From NCBI RefSeq assembly GCF_021398735.1, contig NZ_CP090349.1:1556501-1620500 (forward strand): a DNA stretch of 64,000 nucleotides. The letters are read 5' to 3'. The first letter of the stretch is position 1. Each line of letters starts with the position of its first letter. The notes under the pieces were generated by a model. It was not told where the DNA came from. It did no database searches and saw only the letters and a program-made list of their open reading frames with translations. The position numbers were made by a program, and so were the translations under genes. The DNA is from Methylobacterium oryzae (lineage in GTDB: Bacteria > Pseudomonadota > Alphaproteobacteria > Rhizobiales > Beijerinckiaceae). This document shows, one piece after another, positions 50,434 to 59,086 of this stretch.

Positions 50434-51083
50434 ATGGTCACCCGCGTCGCCACCGTGGCCTTCGAGGGCATCGAGGCGCGGGCGGTGGACGTGCAGGTCC
50501 AGATCGTGCCGGGCTCGGTGGTGTTCACCGTCGTCGGTCTGCCCGACAAGGCGGTGGCGGAATCGCGCGAGCGGGTCCGCGGAGCGCTGATCGCCTCGGG
50601 GCTGGCGCTGCCGGCCAAGCGCATCACGGTGAACCTCGCCCCGGCGGATCTTCCCAAGGAAGGCTCGCATTTCGACCTGCCGATCGCGCTGGGCGTCATG
50701 GCGGCCATCGGCGCGATCCCGGCGGACGCGCTCGCCGGCTACTGCGTCCTGGGCGAGCTCGCCCTCGACGGCAGCATCACGGCGGTGAGCGGCGTGCTGC
50801 CGGCCGCGATGGCGGCGGCCGATCGGGGGCTCGGGCTCATCTGCCCGGCGTCCACTGGGCCGGAGGCGGCCTGGGCGGGGGGCGACCTCGACGTGCTCGC
50901 GCCGCGCTCGCTGATCCAGCTCGCCAACCACTTCAAGGGCAGCCAGGTGATGGCGCGGCCGGAGCCCGCCGTCGCCGCGCCGGCCGGGCCGCTGCCGGAC
51001 CTCGCCGACATCAAGGGGCAGGAGGGCGCCAAGCGCGCCCTGGAGATCGCGGCCGCCGGGGGCCACAACCTGTTGATGATGGG
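50434..51083 (+). pseudogene. comM: YifB/ComM Mg-chelatase-like ATPase, truncated by an integrated element
   Basis: The first 217 residues are a good YifB/ComM N-terminus (MVTRVATVAFEGIEARAVDV, VNLAPADLPKEGSHFDLPIA, DLADIKGQEGAKRALEIAAAG, GHNLLMMG). The normal protein of about 510 residues continues directly into the Walker A loop PPGxGKS, but here the frame turns into unrelated sequence from about 51084 and stops at 51253-51255. The remaining two thirds of the gene are not in the window and presumably lie beyond the element. ComM promotes branch migration in natural transformation in other bacteria. The break is at a conserved, functionally decisive codon block, so activity is lost. Confidence 0.9.
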
Positions 51084-51169
51084 TGCGTACAGACCCGCCG
51101 AGATGATAACGGGAGTCCGTTTACCTAGATGCAGTACCGTTGTACGGTCACCTTCCAGAACACATCCCG

Positions 51170-51955
51170 ATGCCAGAAATCGTCATGGACTTCGCCCCCC
51201 TCAACGACGATCATGCCATCGAAGAAATTCGATTCGCGTATCTTCTAGATCGTGAAATTACAACATCCGACCTTGATGCGCTCAAGTCTCGGCATCGTGA
51301 GATAAGATCTGATCTCCCGGCTGTCCTTCTGGTCGGAGAAGGGAAGGGCAGTTCTATTGAATTCGCGCATGTGAGGCCGGATGCAACTTCATCTTGGTCT
51401 GTCGAATTTAAAGAAGATCTGATTTCGGTAGTCTGCACTCGATACACTAGATGGGAGAAAGTATGGTCAAGTGCGGAGAGATTCCTTAATTTTGGGCTGT
51501 CGGTCGTGGCGGATGTCCAGAAATGTGCTGTGACTGGTCTCGCCATGAGGGTCACAGACAAGTTCCGGGTTGCCAAGATCGACTACGACTTACACACGCT
51601 CTTCCAACGCAACGAAATTCTTCCGGCCGACGTTTTTCAGCGCAGGCTTGTCTGGCATACCCATAACGGGTGGGTGGAGATCCTCGGAAAAGACATGATC
51701 GTGCACACCTTACGTGTGGATTGTCGACCGGATGAGCCCGACGTTGATCGAGCTGACGAGGACGGTCTGGAGTTGGCTATCGTGCTTCAGCACGCCCAGC
51801 GCTTCCAACCGAAAGACCCGATACCTGCTGAGGGACAGGTTGCCGCTACCCTTTCCCCAGCGATGGCGAGGATGCATATGAACAACAAGGCCACCATGAG
51901 CGCTCTTCTCACCGAGGCAATGAGTGGCAAGATCGGCCTGAGCATGGGCGCATGA
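51170..51955 (+). CDS. TIGR04255-like protein, first gene of cargo operon
   Basis: A 261-residue protein from the ATG at 51170 (in-frame TTG at 51140 and ATG at 51185 are alternatives). The opening LNDDHAIEEIRFAYLLDREI and the alternating strands (AVLLVGEGKGSSIEFAHVRP, SVEFKEDLISVVCTRYTRWE) resemble TIGR04255, a sporadically distributed family of unknown function. No signal peptide or membrane helix. Base composition is near 45% GC in a hand-counted 60-base sample (51361-51420) against about 70% for the chromosome. The TGA overlaps the next gene's ATG (ATGA at 51952). Confidence 0.65.
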   Translation: MPEIVMDFAPLNDDHAIEEIRFAYLLDREITTSDLDALKSRHREIRSDLPAVLLVGEGKGSSIEFAHVRPDATSSWSVEFKEDLISVVCTRYTRWEKVWSSAERFLNFGLSVVADVQKCAVTGLAMRVTDKFRVAKIDYDLHTLFQRNEILPADVFQRRLVWHTHNGWVEILGKDMIVHTLRVDCRPDEPDVDRADEDGLELAIVLQHAQRFQPKDPIPAEGQVAATLSPAMARMHMNNKATMSALLTEAMSGKIGLSMGA

Positions 51956-52725
51956 GACAGACGTCGACGACCCGCACTCCTTTTGACGAGCCGGCCCAAC
52001 CCAAGCGGCGCCCCCAGCGCGTCTTGCGCAGCCCACATCATGTGAATGTGTCTGCCGATTGGATTCTCCATGGGGTGCAGCTGCCCTTGTCCACCGGGGG
52101 TGGGCAGGTGGTGATGAATGGCCTTCACGTCCCTTGCAGCTCATATGAAGAGCTCTGGCCGCGCGACATCGTGGTGCTCGACAAGGTGGTGCTCGACAGG
52201 TGGCTCGTGCCATCGCCGGTCGCGCCAGCGGCGCAAGATGTGGTGCTTCTGCCAAGCGTCAGACTGGGCGCATTTGAAGTCGTTGCCGATCAGGGCTTGC
52301 TTGACCATCATCTCCTAGGGGATCTGGTTTCTGGCCCGTTTACGGTAGAAGCCCCAGTTGGGGGTGGCGAAGGGCCTTTGGACCGGGCTCAGCGTGAGTT
52401 AGCTCGCCTCCAAGACGGCTGGGCCGGCCCTGAATCCCTTGCTCCGCTGCCAAGGGTCCTGGCTGATCTCTCGTCGCTACTGCCTATCCTTCCGGTTCAA
52501 GCTGATCCTCCAGAGTTTGAGGTGGATGGCAGCGACGGGACGCTTGCTCTTGTCTGGAATTCTGGTCCTAAGAATTTTTCGTTGATCTTGGTGGGCAACG
52601 GGAAGGTTGTTGGGATCATGTCACCTTCCGAAGGCTACCGGGCGTGGACTTTGCCTATTGCCAAAGAAGTTGAGATCGCCGAGAAGCTTGAGGACTCAAG
52701 GTTGTCGAGCTTCCTCGGTCTTTAA
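51952..52725 (+). CDS. Hypothetical protein, second gene of cargo operon
   Basis: A 257-residue protein whose ATG overlaps the upstream stop by 4 bases and whose TAA overlaps the next ATG by 1. The C-terminal half (about 150-257) reads RELARLQDGWAGPESLAPLP, then PPEFEVDGSDGTLALVWNSG and VGNGKVVGIMSPSEGYRAW. This resembles small uncharacterised bacterial proteins with a DGW..-S.AP segment followed by beta strands. The N-terminal half (PLSTGGGQVVMNGLHVPC...) is unrecognised. No membrane segment. Function unknown. Confidence 0.65.
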   Translation: MRQTSTTRTPFDEPAQPKRRPQRVLRSPHHVNVSADWILHGVQLPLSTGGGQVVMNGLHVPCSSYEELWPRDIVVLDKVVLDRWLVPSPVAPAAQDVVLLPSVRLGAFEVVADQGLLDHHLLGDLVSGPFTVEAPVGGGEGPLDRAQRELARLQDGWAGPESLAPLPRVLADLSSLLPILPVQADPPEFEVDGSDGTLALVWNSGPKNFSLILVGNGKVVGIMSPSEGYRAWTLPIAKEVEIAEKLEDSRLSSFLGL

Positions 52726-53246
52726 TGCCCCCGTGTGCAGCGATCTGCCCAATCGAAGCGGTTACTCGGGATCCGGGCGTCTCGCCCGGTCCTGTTCAGG
52801 ACCATGAGGCTCTAAGCAGGGGCCTCTATGCGCCAAGCCATGGCAAGCCTGGCAACATCAAAAATTCCCACCTGCCGAAGAAGGATTTGGCAGCGAGAAA
52901 GCTCTCAGTTTGGAGGCTTTCCGATGTTTCCGGTCTAGATGTCGATCGGTTGCGGGAGATGTTGCTCACAAATCAGCAGTTCGGCACCCTCTTTGCCATA
53001 GCGTCGGTCAATACGAGGGCGGTCCGAGACTACAACAATGAGCATAAGGACGGTCGCATTCTATGCGTGCGTGATGAGTGTGATGTGGACCACGCTGGAA
53101 ATAAGCATCCGGCGCACGCGCATATCGCTTTGTGTGATGTAAGCTTTCCGGATCCTGTATCTACTGAGGCAGAAGATTTTCTCCAGACCTGGCGAGATCT
53201 GTGTCGCGCGTTTAAAGAGGGGGTGGTATGGCCAGTGAGGCCGTAG
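52725..53246 (+). CDS. Hypothetical protein, third gene of cargo operon
   Basis: A 173-residue protein starting in a TAATG overlap with the second gene. It has a short basic and polar N-terminus (about 1-55), a helix-rich middle (VWRLSDVSGLDVDRLREMLL, FGTLFAIASVNTRAVRDY) and a His/Cys-rich segment ILCVRDECDVDHAGNKHPAH followed by AHIALCDVSFPDP. Those residues could bind metal. I do not recognise the family. It is translationally coupled to the two upstream genes, so the three proteins probably act together. Confidence 0.65.
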   Translation: MPPCAAICPIEAVTRDPGVSPGPVQDHEALSRGLYAPSHGKPGNIKNSHLPKKDLAARKLSVWRLSDVSGLDVDRLREMLLTNQQFGTLFAIASVNTRAVRDYNNEHKDGRILCVRDECDVDHAGNKHPAHAHIALCDVSFPDPVSTEAEDFLQTWRDLCRAFKEGVVWPVRP

Positions 53247-53344
53247 CCCGTGTGGGCGGTCGTCGCTCCTAGGTAGCTCGCTGATGCGCCGTACCATCAA
53301 TGTAGCGAGAACTCTTCGCTTAGCATTCTGTGTCCGGTAGGTGG

Positions 53345-53956
53345 TTAGGCCGCCCGTTTGGCGATTTTTGCCACGGTCGCGCGGCTGCACCCCGTAGCAG
53401 CCTGCACTTGGCTCCAAGACATCCCACGAGCGAGCATATCGGCGATGCTGGCATTGCGCTTGGTGTCCTCCGGACGTCCCTTGTAGCGGCCTTCGGCCTT
53501 AGCCTTCGATTGCCCCTCGGCCTGCCGGCGCCGTCGATCCTCAAAATCCTTCCGGGCGACCGCCGCAAGCATGTCGAGCATCATGCCGTTGATCGCTTCG
53601 AACATGCGGGCCGTGAAGGCGTCCGCGCCGGCCGTCGCCATCATCCACGATGTCGGCAAGTCAAGGGCGACCACCCGCATCTGACGGGTCGCTAGCTCGG
53701 CCTTGAGCTTGTCCCAGTCGGTCGCGGTGAGACGCGACAGCCGGTCCACCTGCTCAACGAGAAGCACGTCGCCAGCCCTTGAGTCCTTGAGCAGCCGGAA
53801 CAGCTCCGGGCGGGCGAGTGTCGAACCGCTCTCGTTCTCTACGTACCACGCGGCTATGCGCAGGCCGCGTTCATCGGCAAACGTCTCTAGCGCTTCGCGG
53901 GCACGGCTCGCATCCTGCTCGCTAGTGGAAGCACGGAGGTAAGCCCGGATGAACAT
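53345..53956 (-). CDS. Small serine recombinase (resolvase/invertase)
   Basis: A 203-residue resolvase. Catalytic Ser10 lies in AYLRASTSEQDA, with the arginine pair in VEQVDRLSRLTATDWDKL. A long E helix follows (RKDFEDRRRRQAEGQSKAKA), and a C-terminal HTH (MSWSQVQAATGCSRATVAKI, residues 178-197). Its promoter side carries a direct repeat at 53969-54009 that looks like its binding site. It is opposite to the cargo operon and the tape-measure gene. It may resolve dimers or invert a segment of the element, and is separate from the large recombinase at the right edge. Confidence 0.92.
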   Translation of the reverse strand: MFIRAYLRASTSEQDASRAREALETFADERGLRIAAWYVENESGSTLARPELFRLLKDSRAGDVLLVEQVDRLSRLTATDWDKLKAELATRQMRVVALDLPTSWMMATAGADAFTARMFEAINGMMLDMLAAVARKDFEDRRRRQAEGQSKAKAEGRYKGRPEDTKRNASIADMLARGMSWSQVQAATGCSRATVAKIAKRAA

Positions 53957-53968
53957 TGAAGCCGCCGT

Positions 53969-54009
53969 CGGTCTGTTTTGGATGGTTTGCCGATAGCCGG
54001 TCTGTTTTG
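53969..54009. promoter_or_regulatory. Direct repeats upstream of the resolvase (candidate res site)
   Basis: CGGTCTGTTTTG occurs at 53969-53980 and again at 53998-54009, 29 bases apart, immediately upstream of the resolvase start. Resolvases bind paired sites beside their own gene and repress it, so this is a plausible res or operator region. Confidence 0.55.
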
Positions 54010-54106
54010 AGCGGTCAAACGATATTTTCTGAACCAGACAGGACCCGGTGCCGGAAAGGCATACCCAAAGCGAACCAGGGCACGAGCCCCAACGACAAGA
54101 AACGAG

Positions 54107-54493
54107 ATGACTCCTGATGATGCCCTCGTGGGCCTCGCGCCTTCGCGGCAGTTCGGCCCGTGGGCCCTCGACCTAGAACCGGGTGAACGCCTCGCGCGCC
54201 TCCGATCCTTTCGGGCCCTCGCCCGCGTCCTGGCTGGTCCCCGTGCCGCAGCGTTGTGCGAGCACCTGGCCCAGGCCGAGGCCGATCCGGCAGCCCTGGT
54301 GCCAGCCGCCGATGCTCTGGACCGTCTGCCGTCCGTAGACATGCGCCGCATCGTGGGAAGCTACGCCGGCCTGGCGCGACCGCTCCCGCCGGCCCGCGCC
54401 AGCAAGGCGAGCGGCCCGCAGCTCCGTGGTCGCGCGTGGGTGTCGCCGAGGAAACCCGCCGGCATGCCGTGGGCATGGGCCGCGGTGGCCTAG
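54107..54493 (+). CDS. Hypothetical protein
   Basis: A 128-residue, Ala/Pro/Arg-rich protein (GPWALDLEPGERLARLRSFR and DALDRLPSVDMRRIVGSYAG) with a basic C-terminus. A clean ATG follows the AACGAGATG context, and the ORF runs for its full length without a better overlapping frame. No domain is recognisable. It overlaps by 4 bases with an oppositely directed small gene. Confidence 0.5.
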   Translation: MTPDDALVGLAPSRQFGPWALDLEPGERLARLRSFRALARVLAGPRAAALCEHLAQAEADPAALVPAADALDRLPSVDMRRIVGSYAGLARPLPPARASKASGPQLRGRAWVSPRKPAGMPWAWAAVA

Positions 54494-54696
54494 TCGCGCC
54501 GGGTGCTCGACCGCTCCACCCAGGCCAGCCGGTCGGCCAGGGCCATCACGGATTCGGCCACGTCCTGGGCCAGCATCTCGGTGCCCCGGTCGCCGGAGCG
54601 CCGGGCCCGTTCTGCCATCTCAAGCGCGGAGCCGTACCACAATACCAGATCATCGCCGGCCTGTAGTCGGCGCCCTGCAATCTCAGCTTCAGTCAT
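54490..54696 (-). CDS. Hypothetical small protein
   Basis: A 68-residue protein, mostly helical (AEIAGRRLQAGDDLVLWYGS, AQDVAESVMALADRLAWVER). GGGCGAGC before the ATG at 54696 could be a ribosome binding site. Its end overlaps the convergent gene by 4 bases. No family known. Confidence 0.5.
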   Translation of the reverse strand: MTEAEIAGRRLQAGDDLVLWYGSALEMAERARRSGDRGTEMLAQDVAESVMALADRLAWVERSSTRRD

Positions 54697-54754
54697 CAGC
54701 TCGCCCTGTCTCGCAGGGCCTGTTGTGATGTGCGTAGCTCAGAGCTGCAAGAGC

Positions 54755-54786
54755 ATACTCGAAAGTATAAATCGGGTACCCGATTT
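54755..54786. promoter_or_regulatory. Adjacent palindromes upstream of the tape-measure gene
   Basis: ATACT-CGAA-AGTAT (54755-54768) lies directly beside the perfect 18-base palindrome AAATCGGGTACCCGATTT (54769-54786). Perfect two-fold symmetry of this length suggests a dimeric repressor operator. It lies 200 bases upstream of the gene at 54990. Confidence 0.6.
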
Positions 54787-54989
54787 GGTGTTGCCGCTCG
54801 ACAACTACGAGGTCAGTTTTTTGTAAGGGTATGTGGGCACCCATTGGGTAGCGCCGACACTAATCCACCCTGCAAAAGCATTTTAATCGGCACAAGAGGG
54901 CACGCCATCGAAACGGGGCGGGCACGTCCAGGGACCCGCTAAAATAATCCCTGACCCAAAAACAAGAATTCACGCAAAGTGAACACAAC

Positions 54990-57900
54990 ATGTCAGACCA
55001 GAACACACAAGCAAAACTTGAGCTAGAGGTGGAGGTGCGTGCGGCCGAGAAGGTCAAGGCGCTGAAATCCGACCTCGACAGCATCGTTTTGACCCTTAAA
55101 GACCTCGCCAAGTTGAAGGTGCCGGACAACCTAGCCGCCAAGCTCCAGCCGAACGCGGCCCGCGATGCCCTCAACACCATGAACGCCAAGGCCCAGGCCG
55201 CCAGCAAGATTGCCGGTATCGAAGCCCAGGCCTCCCGCCAGCGCCGCGCCGACGCCAGCGCCGAGGCCGCGAGCAGGCGCATGTTCGACGCCGCCGACGT
55301 AGCCGCCCTCAAAGCGAAGATGGGCTTTCAGGCCCGCATGGGCCGCCAGCGATACCAGGAGGACGCCGCGGCCGAGCGCCAGCGCCGCGCCTATGATGCC
55401 GCTGCCCTCCGGGATTTCCGGGAGCGGTTCGCCTTCGCCACCCGCATGGGCCGTCAACGGCAGGCCGAGGCCCGCGAGTCCGAACGCGCCGAGGCCGCGG
55501 CCACCCGCACTCGTATCGCCGGGGAGCGCCAGGTCCGGCAGGAACGTGAGCGGACCCACCGAGAGGCCATCCGCTACGGCCGGGACGCCTTCGGGAAGGG
55601 CCGGCAGGCTGTCCGCGAGATCGTCCGCCCGCCCGCCGCGGTAGCAGCCGCCGGAGCCGCTGGGGCCGTGGCAGGCACCCGCCGCGTGCTCCGGGCCGAG
55701 GGAGACGTAGACGCCGCCGAGATGAATGCCCGGATCTACGGGGGTCTCTCGTTCGACCTGGCCCGCAAGCTCCGGGACCAGTGGGCCGCCCCGCTGGCCG
55801 AGGCCCTTGGCGCCGGGACGGACTCGCTCCTAAACGCCTACACGGAGGCGACCAAGGTCGGCATTCCCGCGGCCGGCGCCCAGGCCTTCGCGGAGCTTGC
55901 CACCAAGACCTCGGAGGCGTGGTCCGTCTCCTTCGACGTGGTGACGGACACCCTGGGCACGGTGAACAGCATCCTCACATCCAAGGGCGCGGCCTATGAC
56001 GGCAGGAAGCTCAAGAGCGTCGCGAACACGCTGCAGTACCTCGCAGCCAAGCAGTCCACGACCCCCGAGAAGCTCATCTCGTTCCTGAAGCGGGGCGCGG
56101 GCGGCGCCGACGTGCTCGGAATGAGCATGGAGTCGGCGTTGGCCTTCGGATCGGCCTCGACCTCCCTGGGCAACCAGGCGGGCCAGTCCGGCAGCTTGCT
56201 CGACTATATCGCCGGCCGCGTCGTGGAGATGCCGAAGATCACTAAGGGGCACGGGGACCAGGCGAAGCAGGCCCGGCAGCTCGTCGGCGCACTGGGTTTC
56301 GGCAGCGCCCAGGCTATGGATGCGAAGCGCCGGTCCAACCCGGATGCGTTCCTGCCGGACCTGATGGAGCGCTTTTCCAAGATTAAGGACCCGCGCAAGC
56401 AGGACCAGGCCATCCGGTTCTTCGCAGGCCGCGAATGGCTTGGCGAGTTCGGCCGGATGGTCAAAGGCGCCGACACCTACCGGGAGGCTGTGAAGCTCGC
56501 GAAGGAGTCGAAGGGTCTCGACGCCATCGGCCAGGTCTGGGAGCTCCACCGGCTGAAGCTAGCCTTCGTGTTCAAGCAGTTCCGGACCGGCTGGCTCAAC
56601 ATCCTCGGAGAGTTCGGCAAGGTGCTGTCCCCGATGGCGCGCCAGGCGGGGGACTACTTCCTCGAATGGACGGTCAAGCTTCGGGCTGGCGGTCTACAGG
56701 CGCGGTTCCGCGCCGCGCTCGACGGCCTGATAGAGGGCCTGGGCTTCCGCAACTTCCCGGCGCTCCTGCGGGGCATCTTCGGCACGCCCGGCGACGGCAT
56801 GGCGGGGACCGTGGAGTCGTGGAAGGCCTTCGCCCGCGGGTTCGGAGAGGGCATCCGGAACGTTGCGGCCACGATCAAGCGCGTGTTCCAGGTGTTCACG
56901 GGCGGCGACATGCGGCCTGAGACGATTGGCCGGCTGGCCGCCGAGATCTTGGGCTTCTCGGTCGCGCTGGTGATCGCCGCGCCCGTGGTGTCGGTGCTCA
57001 CCGGCCTCGCGACCGGCATCCTGGCGTTCGCCGCGGCGGCCCGCGGGGCCTGGGCCATCATCCAGGCGATGAAGCTCACGCCCGCTGCGCCTGGCCCTGG
57101 CGGTGCGCCTGGTGCCGCGGCCGGCGGCGGGTTCATGGGCTGGTTCCGCAACCTGCTCCGGCTCGCCCCGGCGGTCGCGATGCCGCTCACGATCGACCCC
57201 TCGAAAGAGGACTCGGACAAGCTGACGAAGCGCCTGGGCGACTGGGCGAAGGGCCAACGGCGTGACGAGCGCTCGACGTGGCAGGACCCGCCCGCACGGG
57301 TGCAGCGGCAGAGCGCAAACGAGGGATGGCGCGGACACATCGTGCCGGCGGCGTTCTCGCAAATGGGCGACTTGGCCCAGTCTGTCGGGCGCCTCGAGCG
57401 GGCGATGTCCGGCGACCGCGCCCGGTTGCAGCTCGCGAGCATCACCGGCTCGACGGTCTCGGCCCTGAGCCGGGCCACGGGCCTGGGTGGCGGCGCACTC
57501 GGCCAGGGCGCCCCCCGGACCGGCTCTGACGGCTGGGTCGGCCCACGCCTGCGGGTGCCAGGCGGCATGTTTGGCGCCGGCAACGCCGGGGGCGGATCGG
57601 CCACGAGCAATCCGGCCAACTCGGCGGCCTCGGCGGCCATGTTGGACGCCATTGCCGGCACGGAGTCGGGCAAGGCCGGATATGACGCTGTGCTGGGCAA
57701 CGGGAAGTACGGCACCCCAAGCAAGCCGGTCTCGACCATGACGCTCGACGAGGCCTTCGCCTTTGGCCGGACCGTCCGGGCGCGGCACGGATCGTCGTCG
57801 GCGCTGGGCCGGTACCAGATCGTCGGCAACACCATGCGGGCCGCGCAACGGGCTCTCGGCCTGGACGGCTCGACGGTGTTCGACGCCGCCACTCAGGACC

Positions 57901-58769
57901 GCATGGCCCGGTGGATCGCCCGGAGCCAGGGTCTCGGCGCCTGGGAGGGTCTGAAGGGCAACCCCCGTGCGATGGCGGCGGCTCAGGCTGCTATGGCGCA
58001 GGGCGGGGCGAAGGATGTCCCGGCCGGTGCGGCTGGTGTGGCGAGTTCCGGGAGCGGAGGCCAGTTCGACGGCTTGCGGGTCAAGGGCGGCCAGGCCACG
58101 GCCGGCGGCGGCACGGCCGAAGGCGTCACAGACCTAGCGCGGGCAGCGCAAGCCGATCTCCCTGGCGGGGTGAAGCACTTCGGGGCGTTCAATGACCGGT
58201 ACCATCAGGGGACCGGATCGAAGCACGCCCTTGGGTTGGCCTTCGACACCACCTTGCTCGACCCGTCGAAGTCCGCCGCGGCGGCTGAGGCGATGCGGGC
58301 AAAGCTCCGGGCGGCTGGCCTGTCGCCGGAGGCGTTCAAGGTCATTGACGAGTACCGGAACCCCTCGGCGCGCTCGACCGGCGGGCACCTGCACACGCAG
58401 TTCAACTCTCGGGAGGCCGCGGAGCGCTATCACCGCTTCGTGGAGGCCCAAGGCGGCGCGACGGTGGCGGGTACCGGGTTCCGGTCGACGGCATGGAAGA
58501 AGGCGGTCACGCCCTCGGAGGCCGCATCGGCGGTGGCGCCCAAGCCCACGGCTGACGAGCTCGCCAAGCAGGTGAAGCCGCTCACCGGGAAGTCGTTCGG
58601 GTCCGACAAGGGCGGCGCTGGCAGCAGCGGGGCCGGGACCACGATCCACGCCCCCGTGACGATCAATGCCGCCAACCAGTCGCCGGCCGAGCTGGCGGGG
58701 ACCCTACAGCGGCACGTCGCCCAGGCGCGCAGCTGGCGGGCGCATGACATGGAACCGGAGCTGACCTGA
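54990..58769 (+). CDS. Tape-measure-like phage tail protein with lysozyme-like and M15-like peptidase domains
   Basis: A 1259-residue protein. Residues 1-190 are coiled coil (EVEVRAAEKVKALKSDLDSI, many RQRRADA-type repeats). Two hydrophobic regions follow (near 215-235, and about 645-700 with VSVLTGLATGILAFAAAARG), as expected of a tape measure that crosses membranes. Around 883-1000 a lysozyme-like module appears (MLDAIAGTESGKAGYDAVLG, then SSALGRYQIVGNTMRAAQRA). Around 1050-1145 an M15-peptidase-like module follows (SKHALGLAFD for HxxGxAFD, GGHLHTQF for HxH). The tail is Ala/Thr-rich. It could span the periplasm and cut peptidoglycan during DNA delivery. Confidence 0.85.
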   Translation: MSDQNTQAKLELEVEVRAAEKVKALKSDLDSIVLTLKDLAKLKVPDNLAAKLQPNAARDALNTMNAKAQAASKIAGIEAQASRQRRADASAEAASRRMFDAADVAALKAKMGFQARMGRQRYQEDAAAERQRRAYDAAALRDFRERFAFATRMGRQRQAEARESERAEAAATRTRIAGERQVRQERERTHREAIRYGRDAFGKGRQAVREIVRPPAAVAAAGAAGAVAGTRRVLRAEGDVDAAEMNARIYGGLSFDLARKLRDQWAAPLAEALGAGTDSLLNAYTEATKVGIPAAGAQAFAELATKTSEAWSVSFDVVTDTLGTVNSILTSKGAAYDGRKLKSVANTLQYLAAKQSTTPEKLISFLKRGAGGADVLGMSMESALAFGSASTSLGNQAGQSGSLLDYIAGRVVEMPKITKGHGDQAKQARQLVGALGFGSAQAMDAKRRSNPDAFLPDLMERFSKIKDPRKQDQAIRFFAGREWLGEFGRMVKGADTYREAVKLAKESKGLDAIGQVWELHRLKLAFVFKQFRTGWLNILGEFGKVLSPMARQAGDYFLEWTVKLRAGGLQARFRAALDGLIEGLGFRNFPALLRGIFGTPGDGMAGTVESWKAFARGFGEGIRNVAATIKRVFQVFTGGDMRPETIGRLAAEILGFSVALVIAAPVVSVLTGLATGILAFAAAARGAWAIIQAMKLTPAAPGPGGAPGAAAGGGFMGWFRNLLRLAPAVAMPLTIDPSKEDSDKLTKRLGDWAKGQRRDERSTWQDPPARVQRQSANEGWRGHIVPAAFSQMGDLAQSVGRLERAMSGDRARLQLASITGSTVSALSRATGLGGGALGQGAPRTGSDGWVGPRLRVPGGMFGAGNAGGGSATSNPANSAASAAMLDAIAGTESGKAGYDAVLGNGKYGTPSKPVSTMTLDEAFAFGRTVRARHGSSSALGRYQIVGNTMRAAQRALGLDGSTVFDAATQDRMARWIARSQGLGAWEGLKGNPRAMAAAQAAMAQGGAKDVPAGAAGVASSGSGGQFDGLRVKGGQATAGGGTAEGVTDLARAAQADLPGGVKHFGAFNDRYHQGTGSKHALGLAFDTTLLDPSKSAAAAEAMRAKLRAAGLSPEAFKVIDEYRNPSARSTGGHLHTQFNSREAAERYHRFVEAQGGATVAGTGFRSTAWKKAVTPSEAASAVAPKPTADELAKQVKPLTGKSFGSDKGGAGSSGAGTTIHAPVTINAANQSPAELAGTLQRHVAQARSWRAHDMEPELT

Positions 58770-59000
58770 GCGCCCTACCTGCCGGCCTCGACACAGCGCG
58801 GGGCCGGTAGCTGAAAGGGGATGAGACAGCCGCTGACGCTGGTGCGCCTGTAAAAAGAGACGCCGGAAAATGGGGTTGCGCCGGTTTCTATCGACTTACA
58901 GGGCAAAAACCCGAGCAAACTCAAGGTGTGGCGCTACAACTTATTGTAAAAAAATGCCCGCATTTCGCGATTTTCGGCATCCGTGCTAGACGTCACCCTG

Positions 59001-59046
59001 AAAAACGAAAAACCCCGCCGTTATGACCCTGGCAGGTCCGGCGGGG
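59001..59046 (-). terminator. Minus-strand terminator without an associated gene
   Basis: CCCCGCCG at 59013-59020 is the exact inverse of CGGCGGGG at 59039-59046. On the minus strand the stem is followed by TTTTTCGTTTTT, a canonical Rho-independent terminator. No minus-strand gene ends here, so it probably stops an untranslated or antisense transcript from the right. It lies in an AT-rich 317-base gap (58770-59086) between the tape-measure gene and the next gene; nothing else is recognised there. Confidence 0.7.
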
Positions 59047-59086
59047 CAGCAGTGCAGTTACGTATCAAGCAGGCCTTTTCACTAGC

